Positions 35,550-49,700 of a DNA stretch of 64,000 nucleotides are shown here, piece by piece. Below the pieces are notes generated by a model that searched no databases, had not been told where the DNA came from, and saw only the letters and a program-made list of their open reading frames with translations. Every line of letters starts with the position of its first letter. Within the stretch, counting starts at the first letter, position 1. The DNA is taken from positions 434,001-498,000 of the forward strand of contig JALAAN010000010.1 of assembly GCA_023078555.1 (NCBI GenBank). Direction: 5' to 3'. This DNA is from Ulva prolifera (taxonomy: Eukaryota; Chlorophyta; Ulvophyceae; Ulvales; Ulvaceae). The position numbers were made by a program, and so were the translations under genes.

Positions 35550-37618
35550 TAGAAGTTTGGAGGCAATCAAGTGATAAGTCAGGGCTAGGGCTGCTATCAA
35601 TGTTGAAATGGCAGCACGCTCTCCCGCCACTCATGCAGAAATCTCGCCCTCGCAAAAACAGGTTCCCAACCTCACGTTAGGGGCTGAATCTTTGCACATG
35701 ATGCTATCTATGTCAAATTAATGTGATGTGAGGGTTTGGAGGCAATCAAGTGATAACTCAGGGCTAGGGCTGCTTTAAATGTTGAAATGGCAGCGTGCTC
35801 CCAAGCCACTCATGCAGAAATCTCGCACCTCACAAAAACAGGTTCCCATCCTCACCTTAGGGGCTGAATCTTTGCACATGATGCTCTCTATGTCAAAGGA
35901 ATGTGGTGTAGAAGTTTGGAGGCAATCAAGTGATAAGTCAGGGCTAGGGCTGCTATCAATGTTGAAATGGCAGCACGCTCTCCCGCCACTCATGCAGAAA
36001 TCTCGCCCTCGCAAAAACAGGTTCCCAACCTCACGTTAGGGGCTGAATCTTTGCACATGATGCTATCTATGTCAAATTAATGTGATGTGAGGGTTTGGAG
36101 GCAATCAAGTGATAACTCAGGGCTAGGGCTGCTTTAAATGTTGAAATGGCAGCGTGCTCCCATGCCACTCATGCAGAAATCTCGCACCTCACAAAAACAG
36201 GTTCCCATCCTCACCTTAGGGGCTGAATCTTTGCACATGATGCTCTCTATGTCAAAGGAATGTGGTCTAGAAGTTTGGAGGCAATCAAGTGATAAGTCAG
36301 GGCTAGGGCTGCTATCAATGTTGAAATGGCAGCGTGCTCCCATGCCCCTCATGCAGAAATCCCGCGCCTCACAAAAACATGTTCCCAACCTCACGTTAGG
36401 GGCTGAATCTTTGCACATGATGCTCTCTATGTCAAAGGAATGTGGTGTAGAAGTTTGGAGGCCATCAAGTGATAAGTCAGGGCAAGGGTTGCTATCAATT
36501 TTGAAAAGGCAGCGCGCTCTCCCGCCCCTCATGCAGAAATCCCGCGCCTCACAAAAACAGGTTCCCAACCTCACGTTAGGGGCTGAATCTTTGCACATGA
36601 TACTCTCTATGTCACAGGAATGTGGTCTAGAAGTTTGGAGGCAATCAAGTGATAAGTCAGGGCAAGGGCTCCTATCAATGTTGAAATGGCAGCGCGCTCT
36701 CCCGCCACTCATGCAGAAATCTCGCCCTCACAAAAACAGGTTCCCAACCTCACGTTAGGGGCTGAATCTTTGCACATGATGCTCTCTATGTCAAAGGAAT
36801 GTGGTCTAGAAGTTTGGAGGCAATCAAGTGACAAGTCAGGGCAAGGGTTGCTATCAATGTTGAAATGGCAGCACGCTCTCCCGCCACTCATGCAGAAATC
36901 TCGCCCTCGCAAAAACAGGTTCCCAACCTCACGTTAGGGGCTGAATCTTTGCACATGATGCTATCTATGTCAAATTAATGTGATGTGAGGGTTTGGAGGC
37001 AATCAAGTGATAACTCAGGGCTAGGGCTGCTTTAAATGTTGAAATGGCAGCGTGCTCCCATGCCACTCATGCAGAAATCTCGCACCTCACAAAAACAGGT
37101 TCCCATCCTCACCTTAGGGGCTGAATCTTTGCACATGATGCTCTCTATGTCAAAGGAATGTGGTGTAGAAGTTTGGAGGCAATCAAGTGATAAGTCAGGG
37201 CTAGGGCTGCTATCAATGTTGAAATGGCAGCGCGCTCTCCCGCCACTCATGCAGAAATCCCGCGCCTCACAAAAACAGGTTCCCAACCTCACGTTAGGGG
37301 CTGAATCTTTGCACATGATGCTCTCTTTGTCAAAGGAATGTGGTCTAGAAATTTGGAGGCAATCAAGTGATAAGTCAGGGCTAGGGCTGCTATCAATGTT
37401 GAAATGGCAGCGTGCTCCCATGCCACTCATGCAGAAATCTCGCCCTCACAAAAACATGTTCCCAACCTCATTTTTGAGGCTGAATCTTTGCACATGATGC
37501 TCTCTATGTCACAGGAATGTGGTCTAGAAGTTTGGAGGCAATCAAGTGATAAGTCAGGGCTAGGGCTGCTATCAATGTTGAAATGGCAGCGTGCTCCCAT
37601 GCCCCTCATGCAGAAATC
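35550..37618. repeat. 3,053-bp-offset duplicated block, copy 2
   Basis: This is the second copy of 32,497-34,565. It extends past the right edge of the 6.7-kb block (36,962). It also ends in the CATTTTTGAGG marker monomer near 37,472, here joined to a short CGCCCTCAC monomer with CATGTTCCC. Confidence 0.85.
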
Positions 37619-38176
37619 TCGCCCTCACAAAAACAGGTTCCCAACCTCACGTTAAGGGCTGAATCTTTGCACATGATGCTATCTATGTCAAATTAATGTG
37701 ATGTGAGGGTTTGGAGGCAATCAAGTGATAACTCAGGGCTAGGGCTGCTTTAAATGTTGAAATGGCAGCAAGCTCCCATGCCACTCATGCAGAAATCTCG
37801 CACCTCACAAAAACAGGTTCCCAACCTCACCTTAGGGGCTGAATCTTTGCACATGATGCTCTCTATGTCAAAGGAATGTGGTGTAGAAGTTTGGAGGCAA
37901 TCAAGTGATAAGTCAGGGCTAGGGCTGCTATCAATGATGAAATGGCAGCGCGCTCTCCCGCCACTCATGCAGAAATCCCGCGCCTCACAAAAACAGGTTC
38001 CCAACCTCACGTTAGGGGCTGAATCTTTGCACATGATGCTCTCTTTGTCAAAGGAATGTGGTCTAGAAATTTGGAGGCAATCAAGTGATAAGTCAGGGCT
38101 AGGGCTGCTATCAATGTTGAAATGTCAGCTGGCTCCCATGCCACTCATGCAAAAATCTCGCGCCTCACAAAAACAT

Positions 38177-41100
38177 GTTCCCAACCTCATTTTTAGGGCT
38201 GAATCTTTGCACATGATGCTCTCTATGTCACAGGAATGTGGTCTAGAAGTTTGGAGGCAATCAAGTGACAAGTCAGGGCAAGGGCTCCTATCAATGTTGA
38301 AATGGCAGCGCGCTCTCCCGCCACTCATGCAGAAATCTCGCCCTCACAAAAACAGGTTCCCAACCTCACGTTAAGGGCTGAATCTTTGCACATGATGCTA
38401 TCTATGTCAAATTAATGTGATGTGAGGGTTTGGAGGCAATCAAGTGATAACTCAGGGCTAGGGCTGCTTTAAATGTTGAAATGGCAGCAAGCTCCCATGC
38501 CACTCATGCAGAAATCTCGCACCTCACAAAAACAGGTTCCCAACCTCACCTTAGGGGCTGAATCTTTGCACATGATGCTCTCTATGTCAAAGGAATGTGG
38601 TGTAGAAGTTTGGAGGCAATCAAGTGATAAGTCAGGGCTAGGGCTGCTATCAATGATGAAATGGCAGCGCGCTCTCCCGCCACTCATGCAGAAATCCCGC
38701 GCCTCACAAAAACAGGTTCCCAACCTCACGTTAGGGGCTGAATCTTTGCACATGATGCTCTCTTTGTCAAAGGAATGTGGTCTAGAAATTTGGAGGCAAT
38801 CAAGTGATAAGTCAGGGCTAGGGCTGCTATCAATGTTGAAATGGCAGCTGGCTCCCATGCCACTCATGCAAAAATCTCGCGCCTCACAAAAACATGTTCC
38901 CAACCTCATTTTTGAGGCTGAATCTTTGCACATGATGCTCTCTATGTCACAGGAATGTGGTCTAGAAGTTTGGAGGCAATCAAGTGACAAGTCAGGGCAA
39001 GGGCTGCTATCAATGTTGAAATGGCAGCGCGCTCTCCCGCCACACATGCAGAAATCCCGCGCCTCACAAAAACATGTTCCCAACCTCACGTTAGGGGCTG
39101 AATCTTTGCACATGATGCTCTCTATGTCAAAGGAACGTGGTCTAGAAGTTTGGAGGCAATCAAGTGATAAGTCAGGGCTAGGGCGGCCATCAATGTTGAA
39201 ATGGCAGCGTGCTCCCATGCCACTCATGCAGAAATCCCGCGCCTCACAAAAACATGTTCACAACATCACGTTAGGGGCTGAATCTTTGCACATGATGCTC
39301 TCTATGTCAAAGGAATGTGGTCTAGAAGTTTGGAGGCAATCAAGTGATAAGTCAGGGCTAGGGCTGCTATCAATGTTGAAATGGCAGCGTGCTCCCATGC
39401 CCCTCATGCAGAAATCTCGCCCTCACAAAAACAGGTTCCCAACCTCACGTTCGGGGCTGAATCTTTGCACATGATGCTCTCTATGTCAAAGGAATGTGGT
39501 GTAGAAGTTTGGAGGCAATCAAGTGATAAGTCAGGGCTAGGGCTGCTATCAATGTTGAAATGGCAGCGTGCTCCCATGCCCCTCATGCAGAAATCCCGCG
39601 CCTCACAAAAACATGTTCCCAACCTCACGTTAGGGGCTGAATCTTTGCACATGATGCTCTCTATGTCAAAGGAATGTGGTGTAGAAGTTTGGAGGCCATC
39701 AAGTGATAAGTCAGGGCAAGGGTTGCTATCAATTTTGAAAAGGCAGCGCGCTCTCCCGCCCCTCATGCAGAAATCCCGCGCCTCACAAAAACAGGTTCCC
39801 AACCTCACGTTAGGGGCTGAATCTTTGCACATGATACTCTCTATGTCACAGGAATGTGGTCTAGAAGTTTGGAGGCAATCAAGTGATAAGTCAGGGCAAG
39901 GGCTCCTATCAATGTTGAAATGGCAGCGCGCTCTCCCGCCACTCATGCAGAAATCTCGCCCTCACAAAAACAGGTTCCCAACCTCACGTTAGGGGCTGAA
40001 TCTTTGCACATGATGCTCTCTATGTCAAAGGAATGTGGTCTAGAAGTTTGGAGGCAATCAAGTGACAAGTCAGGGCAAGGGTTGCTATCAATGTTGAAAT
40101 GGCAGCACGCTCTCCCGCCACTCATGCAGAAATCTCGCCCTCGCAAAAACAGGTTCCCAACCTCACGTTAGGGGCTGAATCTTTGCACATGATGCTATCT
40201 ATGTCAAATTAATGTGATGTGAGGGTTTGGAGGCAATCAAGTGATAACTCAGGGCTAGGGCTGCTTTAAATGTTGAAATGGCAGCGTGCTCCCATGCCAC
40301 TCATGCAGAAATCTCGCACCTCACAAAAACAGGTTCCCATCCTCACCTTAGGGGCTGAATCTTTGCACATGATGCTCTCTATGTCAAAGGAATGTGGTGT
40401 AGAAGTTTGGAGGCAATCAAGTGATAAGTCAGGGCTAGGGCTGCTATCAATGTTGAAATGGCAGCACGCTCTCCCGCCACTCATGCAGAAATCTCGCCCT
40501 CGCAAAAACAGGTTCCCAACCTCACGTTAGGGGCTGAATCTTTGCACATGATGCTATCTATGTCAAATTAATGTGATGTGAGGGTTTGGAGGCAATCAAG
40601 TGATAACTCAGGGCTAGGGCTGCTTTAAATGTTGAAATGGCAGCGTGCTCCCAAGCCACTCATGCAGAAATCTCGCACCTCACAAAAACAGGTTCCCATC
40701 CTCACCTTAGGGGCTGAATCTTTGCACATGATGCTCTCTATGTCAAAGGAATGTGGTGTAGAAGTTTGGAGGCAATCAAGTGATAAGTCAGGGCTAGGGC
40801 TGCTATCAATGTTGAAATGGCAGCACGCTCTCCCGCCACTCATGCAGAAATCTCGCCCTCGCAAAAACAGGTTCCCAACCTCACGTTAGGGGCTGAATCT
40901 TTGCACATGATGCTATCTATGTCAAATTAATGTGATGTGAGGGTTTGGAGGCAATCAAGTGATAACTCAGGGCTAGGGCTGCTTTAAATGTTGAAATGGC
41001 AGCGTGCTCCCATGCCACTCATGCAGAAATCTCGCACCTCACAAAAACAGGTTCCCATCCTCACCTTAGGGGCTGAATCTTTGCACATGATGCTCTCTAT

Positions 41101-44100
41101 GTCAAAGGAATGTGGTCTAGAAGTTTGGAGGCAATCAAGTGATAAGTCAGGGCTAGGGCTGCTATCAATGTTGAAATGGCAGCGTGCTCCCATGCCCCTC
41201 ATGCAGAAATCCCGCGCCTCACAAAAACATGTTCCCAACCTCACGTTAGGGGCTGAATCTTTGCACATGATGCTCTCTATGTCAAAGGAATGTGGTGTAG
41301 AAGTTTGGAGGCCATCAAGTGATAAGTCAGGGCAAGGGTTGCTATCAATTTTGAAAAGGCAGCGCGCTCTCCCGCCCCTCATGCAGAAATCCCGCGCCTC
41401 ACAAAAACAGGTTCCCAACCTCACGTTAGGGGCTGAATCTTTGCACATGATACTCTCTATGTCACAGGAATGTGGTCTAGAAGTTTGGAGGCAATCAAGT
41501 GATAAGTCAGGGCAAGGGCTCCTATCAATGTTGAAATGGCAGCGCGCTCTCCCGCCACTCATGCAGAAATCTCGCCCTCACAAAAACAGGTTCCCAACCT
41601 CACGTTAGGGGCTGAATCTTTGCACATGATGCTCTCTATGTCAAAGGAATGTGGTCTAGAAGTTTGGAGGCAATCAAGTGACAAGTCAGGGCAAGGGTTG
41701 CTATCAATGTTGAAATGGCAGCACGCTCTCCCGCCACTCATGCAGAAATCTCGCCCTCGCAAAAACAGGTTCCCAACCTCACGTTAGGGGCTGAATCTTT
41801 GCACATGATGCTATCTATGTCAAATTAATGTGATGTGAGGGTTTGGAGGCAATCAAGTGATAACTCAGGGCTAGGGCTGCTTTAAATGTTGAAATGGCAG
41901 CGTGCTCCCATGCCACTCATGCAGAAATCTCGCACCTCACAAAAACAGGTTCCCATCCTCACCTTAGGGGCTGAATCTTTGCACATGATGCTCTCTATGT
42001 CAAAGGAATGTGGTGTAGAAGTTTGGAGGCAATCAAGTGATAAGTCAGGGCTAGGGCTGCTATCAATGTTGAAATGGCAGCGCGCTCTCCCGCCACTCAT
42101 GCAGAAATCCCGCGCCTCACAAAAACAGGTTCCCAACCTCACGTTAGGGGCTGAATCTTTGCACATGATGCTCTCTTTGTCAAAGGAATGTGGTCTAGAA
42201 ATTTGGAGGCAATCAAGTGATAAGTCAGGGCTAGGGCTGCTATCAATGTTGAAATGGCAGCGTGCTCCCATGCCACTCATGCAGAAATCTCGCCCTCACA
42301 AAAACATGTTCCCAACCTCATTTTTGAGGCTGAATCTTTGCACATGATGCTCTCTATGTCACAGGAATGTGGTCTAGAAGTTTGGAGGCAATCAAGTGAT
42401 AAGTCAGGGCTAGGGCTGCTATCAATGTTGAAATGGCAGCGTGCTCCCATGCCCCTCATGCAGAAATCCCGCGCCTCACAAAAACATGTTCCCAACCTCA
42501 CGTTAGGGGCTGAATCTTTGCACATGATGCTCTCTATGTCAAAGGAATGTGGTGTAGAAGTTTGGAGGCCATCAAGTGACAAGTCAGGGCAAGGGCTGCT
42601 ATCAATGTTGAAATGGCAGCGCGCTCTCCCGCCACTCATGCAGAAATCCCGCGCTTCACAAAAACAGGTTCCCAACCTCACGTTAGGGGCTGAATCTTTG
42701 CACATGATACTCTCTATGTCACAGGAATGTGGTCTAGAAGCTTGGAGGCAATCAAGTGATAAGTCAGGGCTAGGGCTACTATCAATGTTGAAAAGGCAGC
42801 GCGCTCTCCCGCCCCTCATGCAGAAATCCCGCGCCTCACAAAAACAGGTTCCCAACCTCACGTTAGGGGCTGAATCTTTGCACATGATACTCTCTATGTC
42901 ACAGGAATGTGGTCTAGAAGTTTGGAGGCAATCAAGTGATAAGTCAGGGCTAGGGCTGCTATCAATGTTGAAAAGGCAGCGCGCTCTCCCGCCCCTCATG
43001 CAGAAATCCCGCGCCTCACAAAAACAGGTTCCCAACCTCACCTTAGGGGCTGAATCTTTGCACATGATGCTCTCTATGTCAAAGGAATGTGGTGTAGAAG
43101 TTTGGAGGCAATCAAGTGATAAGTCAGGGCTAGGGCTGCTATCAATGTTGAAATGGCAGCACGCTCTCCCGCCACTCATGCAGAAATCTCGCCCTCGCAA
43201 AAACAGGTTCCCAACCTCACGTTAGGGGCTGAATCTTTGCACATGATGCTCTCTATGTCAAAGGAATGTGGTGTAGAAGTTTGGAGGCAATCAAGTGATA
43301 AGTCAGGGCTAGGGCTGCTATCAATGTTGAAATGGCAGCACGCTCTCCCGCCACTCATGCAGAAATCTCGCCCTCACAAAAACAGGTTCCCAACCTCACG
43401 TTCGGGGCTGAATCTTTGCACATGATGCTCTCTTTGTCAAAGGAATGTGGTCTAGAAGTTTGGAGGCAATCAAGTGATAAGTCAGGGCTAGGGCTGCTAT
43501 CAATGTTGAAATGGCAGCACGCTCTCCCGCCACTCATGCAGAAATCTCGCCCTCGCAAAAACAGGTTCCCAACCTCACGTTAGGGGCTGAATCTTTGCAC
43601 ATGATGCTATCTATGTCAAATTAATGTGATGTGAGGGTTTGGAGGCAATCAAGTGATAACTCAGGGCTAGGGCTGCTTTAAATGTTGAAATGGCAGCGTG
43701 CTCCCAAGCCACTCATGCAGAAATCTCGCACCTCACAAAAACAGGTTCCCATCCTCACCTTAGGGGCTGAATCTTTGCACATGATGCTCTCTATGTCAAA
43801 GGAATGTGGTGTAGAAGTTTGGAGGCAATCAAGTGATAAGTCAGGGCTAGGGCTGCTATCAATGTTGAAATGGCAGCACGCTCTCCCGCCACTCATGCAG
43901 AAATCTCGCCCTCGCAAAAACAGGTTCCCAACCTCACGTTAGGGGCTGAATCTTTGCACATGATGCTATCTATGTCAAATTAATGTGATGTGAGGGTTTG
44001 GAGGCAATCAAGTGATAACTCAGGGCTAGGGCTGCTTTAAATGTTGAAATGGCAGCGTGCTCCCATGCCACTCATGCAGAAATCTCGCACCTCACAAAAA

Positions 44101-44865
44101 CAGGTTCCCATCCTCACCTTAGGGGCTGAATCTTTGCACATGATGCTCTCTATGTCAAAGGAATGTGGTCTAGAAGTTTGGAGGCAATCAAGTGATAAGT
44201 CAGGGCTAGGGCTGCTATCAATGTTGAAATGGCAGCGTGCTCCCATGCCCCTCATGCAGAAATCCCGCGCCTCACAAAAACATGTTCCCAACCTCACGTT
44301 AGGGGCTGAATCTTTGCACATGATGCTCTCTATGTCAAAGGAATGTGGTGTAGAAGTTTGGAGGCCATCAAGTGATAAGTCAGGGCAAGGGTTGCTATCA
44401 ATTTTGAAAAGGCAGCGCGCTCTCCCGCCCCTCATGCAGAAATCCCGCGCCTCACAAAAACAGGTTCCCAACCTCACGTTAGGGGCTGAATCTTTGCACA
44501 TGATACTCTCTATGTCACAGGAATGTGGTCTAGAAGTTTGGAGGCAATCAAGTGATAAGTCAGGGCAAGGGCTCCTATCAATGTTGAAATGGCAGCGCGC
44601 TCTCCCGCCACTCATGCAGAAATCTCGCCCTCACAAAAACAGGTTCCCAACCTCACGTTAGGGGCTGAATCTTTGCACATGATGCTCTCTATGTCAAAGG
44701 AATGTGGTCTAGAAGTTTGGAGGCAATCAAGTGACAAGTCAGGGCAAGGGTTGCTATCAATGTTGAAATGGCAGCACGCTCTCCCGCCACTCATGCAGAA
44801 ATCTCGCCCTCGCAAAAACAGGTTCCCAACCTCACGTTAGGGGCTGAATCTTTGCACATGATGCT
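38177..44865. repeat. 6.7-kb HOR block, copy 2
   Basis: This is the second copy of 30,275-36,962. It diverges where this copy has GATGCTCTCTATG (C44866) and copy 1 has GATGCTATCTATG (A36963). Its right part, from 41,554 on, is also the left part of the 5,207-bp tandem duplication. The segment of about 3.3 kb (33,651-36,962) therefore exists three times: there, at 41,554-44,865 and at 46,761-50,072. Confidence 0.87.
38736..39454. repeat. Recurring four-monomer cassette, copy at 38.7 kb
   Basis: This full cassette sits 7,902 bp from the copy at 30,834. It shares that copy's private GGAACGTGGTC and GGGCGGCCATC variants. Confidence 0.88.
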
Positions 44866-46760
44866 CTCTATGTCAAATTAATGTGATGTGAGGGTTTGGA
44901 GGCAATCAAGTGATAAGTCAGGGCTAGGGCTGCTTTAAATGTTGAAATGGCAGCGTGCTCCCATGCCACTCATGCAGAAATCTCGCCCTCGCAAAAACAG
45001 GTTCCCAACCTCACGGTAGGGGCTGAATCTTTGCACATGATGCTATCTATGTCAAATTAATGTGATGTGAGGGTTTGGAGGCAATCAAGTGATAACTCAG
45101 GGCTAGGGCTGCTTTAAATGTTGAAATGGCAGCGTGCTCCCATGCCACTCATGCAGAAATCTCGCACCTCACAAAAACAGGTTCCCAACCTCACCTTAGG
45201 GGCTGAATCTTTGCACATGATGCTCTCTATGTCAAAGGAATGTGGTGTAGAAGTTTGGAGGCAATCAAGTGATAAGTCAGGGCTAGGGCTGCTATCAATG
45301 TTGAAATGGCAGCGCGCTCTCCCGCCACTCATGCAGAAATCCCGCGCCTCACAAAAACAGGTTCCCAACCTCACGTTAGGGGCTGAATCTTTGCACATGA
45401 TGCTCTCTTTGTCAAAGGAATGTGGTCTAGAAGTTTGGAGGCAATCAAGTGATAAGTCAGGGCAAGGGTTGCTATCAATGTTGAAAAGGCAGCGCGCTCT
45501 CCCGCCCCTCATGCAGAGATCCCGCGCCTCACAAAAACAGGTTCCCAACCTCACGTTTGGGGCTGAATCTTTGCACATGATACTCTCTATGTCAAAGGAA
45601 TGTGGTGTAGAAGTTTGGAGGCAATCAAGTGATAAGTCAGGGCTAGGGCTGCCATCAATGTTGAAATGGCAGCGTGCTCCCATGCCACTCATGCAGAAAT
45701 CCCGCGCCTCACAAAAACATGTTCCCAACATCACGTTAGGGGCTGAATCTTTGCACATGATGCTCTCTATGTCAAAGGAATGTGCTCTAGAAGTTTGGAG
45801 GCAATCAAGTGATAAGTCAGGGCAAGGGCTCCTATCAATGTTGAAATGGCAGCACGCTCTCCCGCCACTCATGCAGAAATCTCGCCCTCACAAAAACAGG
45901 TTCCCAACCTCACGTTAGGGGCTGAATCTTTGCACATGATGCTCTCTATGTCAAAGGAATGTGGTCTAGAAGTTTGGAGGCAATCGAGTGACAAGTCAGG
46001 GCAAGGGTTGCTATCAATGTTGAAATGGCAGCGCGCTCTCCCGCCCCTCATGCAGAAATCTCGCCCTCACAAAAACAGGTTCCCAACCTCACGTTCGGGG
46101 CCGAATCTTTGCACATGATGCTCTCTATGTCAAAGGAATGTGGTGTAGAAGTTTGGAGGCAATCAAGTGATAAGTCAGGGCTAGGGCTGCTATCAATGTT
46201 GAAATGGCAGCGTGCTCCCATGCCCCTCATGCAGAAATCCCGCGCCTCACAAAAACATGTTCCCAACCTCACGTTAGGGGCTGAATCTTTGCACATGATA
46301 CTCTCTATGTCACAGGAATGTGGTCTAGAAGTTTGGAGGCAATCAAGTGATAAGTCAGGGCTAGGGCTGCTATCAATGTTGAAAAGGCAGCGCGCTCTCC
46401 CGCCCCTCATGCAGAAATCCCGCGCCTCACAAAAACAGGTTCCCAACCTCACGTTAGGGGCTGAATCTTTGCACATGATACTCTCTATGTCACAGGAATG
46501 TGGTCTAGAAGTTTGGAGGCAATCAAGTGATAAGTCAGGGCAAGGGCTCCTATCAATGTTGAAATGGCAGCGCGCTCTCCCGCCACTCATGCAGAAATCT
46601 CGCCCTCACAAAAACAGGTTCCCAACCTCACGTTAGGGGCTGAATCTTTGCACATGATGCTCTCTATGTCAAAGGAATGTGGTCTAGAAGTTTGGAGGCA
46701 ATCAAGTGATAAGTCAGGGCTAGGGCTGCCATCAATGTTGAAATGGCAGCGTGCTCCCAT
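41554..46760. repeat. 5,207-bp HOR unit (29 monomers), copy 1
   Basis: 29 monomers, 13 of them 179 bp (short forms near 42,290, 43,193, 43,372, 43,551, 43,910, 44,629, 44,808, 44,986, 45,886, 46,065, 46,604, 46,783 and 46,962 in the equivalent 29-monomer span from 41,886 to 47,093). The unit is followed at once by a second copy. Identity to copy 2 covers 41,554-46,709. Rare markers shared by both copies are GAAGCTTGGAGG (a HindIII site, 42,738), GGCTACTATC, GCAGAGATCCC (45,516), GGCAATCGAGTG (45,980) and CGGGGCCGAATC (46,095). Confidence 0.9.
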
Positions 46761-49700
46761 GCCACTCATGCAGAAATCTCGCCCTCACAAAAACAGGTTC
46801 CCAACCTCACGTTAGGGGCTGAATCTTTGCACATGATGCTCTCTATGTCAAAGGAATGTGGTCTAGAAGTTTGGAGGCAATCAAGTGACAAGTCAGGGCA
46901 AGGGTTGCTATCAATGTTGAAATGGCAGCACGCTCTCCCGCCACTCATGCAGAAATCTCGCCCTCGCAAAAACAGGTTCCCAACCTCACGTTAGGGGCTG
47001 AATCTTTGCACATGATGCTATCTATGTCAAATTAATGTGATGTGAGGGTTTGGAGGCAATCAAGTGATAACTCAGGGCTAGGGCTGCTTTAAATGTTGAA
47101 ATGGCAGCGTGCTCCCATGCCACTCATGCAGAAATCTCGCACCTCACAAAAACAGGTTCCCATCCTCACCTTAGGGGCTGAATCTTTGCACATGATGCTC
47201 TCTATGTCAAAGGAATGTGGTGTAGAAGTTTGGAGGCAATCAAGTGATAAGTCAGGGCTAGGGCTGCTATCAATGTTGAAATGGCAGCGCGCTCTCCCGC
47301 CACTCATGCAGAAATCCCGCGCCTCACAAAAACAGGTTCCCAACCTCACGTTAGGGGCTGAATCTTTGCACATGATGCTCTCTTTGTCAAAGGAATGTGG
47401 TCTAGAAATTTGGAGGCAATCAAGTGATAAGTCAGGGCTAGGGCTGCTATCAATGTTGAAATGGCAGCGTGCTCCCATGCCACTCATGCAGAAATCTCGC
47501 CCTCACAAAAACATGTTCCCAACCTCATTTTTGAGGCTGAATCTTTGCACATGATGCTCTCTATGTCACAGGAATGTGGTCTAGAAGTTTGGAGGCAATC
47601 AAGTGATAAGTCAGGGCTAGGGCTGCTATCAATGTTGAAATGGCAGCGTGCTCCCATGCCCCTCATGCAGAAATCCCGCGCCTCACAAAAACATGTTCCC
47701 AACCTCACGTTAGGGGCTGAATCTTTGCACATGATGCTCTCTATGTCAAAGGAATGTGGTGTAGAAGTTTGGAGGCCATCAAGTGACAAGTCAGGGCAAG
47801 GGCTGCTATCAATGTTGAAATGGCAGCGCGCTCTCCCGCCACTCATGCAGAAATCCCGCGCTTCACAAAAACAGGTTCCCAACCTCACGTTAGGGGCTGA
47901 ATCTTTGCACATGATACTCTCTATGTCACAGGAATGTGGTCTAGAAGCTTGGAGGCAATCAAGTGATAAGTCAGGGCTAGGGCTACTATCAATGTTGAAA
48001 AGGCAGCGCGCTCTCCCGCCCCTCATGCAGAAATCCCGCGCCTCACAAAAACAGGTTCCCAACCTCACGTTAGGGGCTGAATCTTTGCACATGATACTCT
48101 CTATGTCACAGGAATGTGGTCTAGAAGTTTGGAGGCAATCAAGTGATAAGTCAGGGCTAGGGCTGCTATCAATGTTGAAAAGGCAGCGCGCTCTCCCGCC
48201 CCTCATGCAGAAATCCCGCGCCTCACAAAAACAGGTTCCCAACCTCACCTTAGGGGCTGAATCTTTGCACATGATGCTCTCTATGTCAAAGGAATGTGGT
48301 GTAGAAGTTTGGAGGCAATCAAGTGATAAGTCAGGGCTAGGGCTGCTATCAATGTTGAAATGGCAGCACGCTCTCCCGCCACTCATGCAGAAATCTCGCC
48401 CTCGCAAAAACAGGTTCCCAACCTCACGTTAGGGGCTGAATCTTTGCACATGATGCTCTCTATGTCAAAGGAATGTGGTGTAGAAGTTTGGAGGCAATCA
48501 AGTGATAAGTCAGGGCTAGGGCTGCTATCAATGTTGAAATGGCAGCACGCTCTCCCGCCACTCATGCAGAAATCTCGCCCTCACAAAAACAGGTTCCCAA
48601 CCTCACGTTCGGGGCTGAATCTTTGCACATGATGCTCTCTTTGTCAAAGGAATGTGGTCTAGAAGTTTGGAGGCAATCAAGTGATAAGTCAGGGCTAGGG
48701 CTGCTATCAATGTTGAAATGGCAGCACGCTCTCCCGCCACTCATGCAGAAATCTCGCCCTCGCAAAAACAGGTTCCCAACCTCACGTTAGGGGCTGAATC
48801 TTTGCACATGATGCTATCTATGTCAAATTAATGTGATGTGAGGGTTTGGAGGCAATCAAGTGATAACTCAGGGCTAGGGCTGCTTTAAATGTTGAAATGG
48901 CAGCGTGCTCCCAAGCCACTCATGCAGAAATCTCGCACCTCACAAAAACAGGTTCCCATCCTCACCTTAGGGGCTGAATCTTTGCACATGATGCTCTCTA
49001 TGTCAAAGGAATGTGGTGTAGAAGTTTGGAGGCAATCAAGTGATAAGTCAGGGCTAGGGCTGCTATCAATGTTGAAATGGCAGCACGCTCTCCCGCCACT
49101 CATGCAGAAATCTCGCCCTCGCAAAAACAGGTTCCCAACCTCACGTTAGGGGCTGAATCTTTGCACATGATGCTATCTATGTCAAATTAATGTGATGTGA
49201 GGGTTTGGAGGCAATCAAGTGATAACTCAGGGCTAGGGCTGCTTTAAATGTTGAAATGGCAGCGTGCTCCCATGCCACTCATGCAGAAATCTCGCACCTC
49301 ACAAAAACAGGTTCCCATCCTCACCTTAGGGGCTGAATCTTTGCACATGATGCTCTCTATGTCAAAGGAATGTGGTCTAGAAGTTTGGAGGCAATCAAGT
49401 GATAAGTCAGGGCTAGGGCTGCTATCAATGTTGAAATGGCAGCGTGCTCCCATGCCCCTCATGCAGAAATCCCGCGCCTCACAAAAACATGTTCCCAACC
49501 TCACGTTAGGGGCTGAATCTTTGCACATGATGCTCTCTATGTCAAAGGAATGTGGTGTAGAAGTTTGGAGGCCATCAAGTGATAAGTCAGGGCAAGGGTT
49601 GCTATCAATTTTGAAAAGGCAGCGCGCTCTCCCGCCCCTCATGCAGAAATCCCGCGCCTCACAAAAACAGGTTCCCAACCTCACGTTAGGGGCTGAATCT

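Larger units (their letters stand above)
30275..36962. repeat. 6.7-kb HOR block, copy 1 (offset 7,902/7,903 bp)
   Basis: About 37 monomers are repeated at 38,177-44,865 in the same order. The offset is 7,902 bp up to about 32,063 and 7,903 bp after it, because this copy has CACAAAACAGG where the other has CACAAAAACAGG. One substitution was found, G33447 versus T41350. The block holds a four-monomer cassette (30,834-31,552), two 359-bp dimers and an inner 3,053-bp duplication. 7,903 bp is 44 monomers with 17 short ones. Such close similarity over 6.7 kb implies recent duplication. Confidence 0.88.

Noticed and set aside
30275-44865. Segmental duplication carrying genes
   Set aside because: Both copies consist only of satellite monomers. 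The duplication is a higher-order repeat event within the array.
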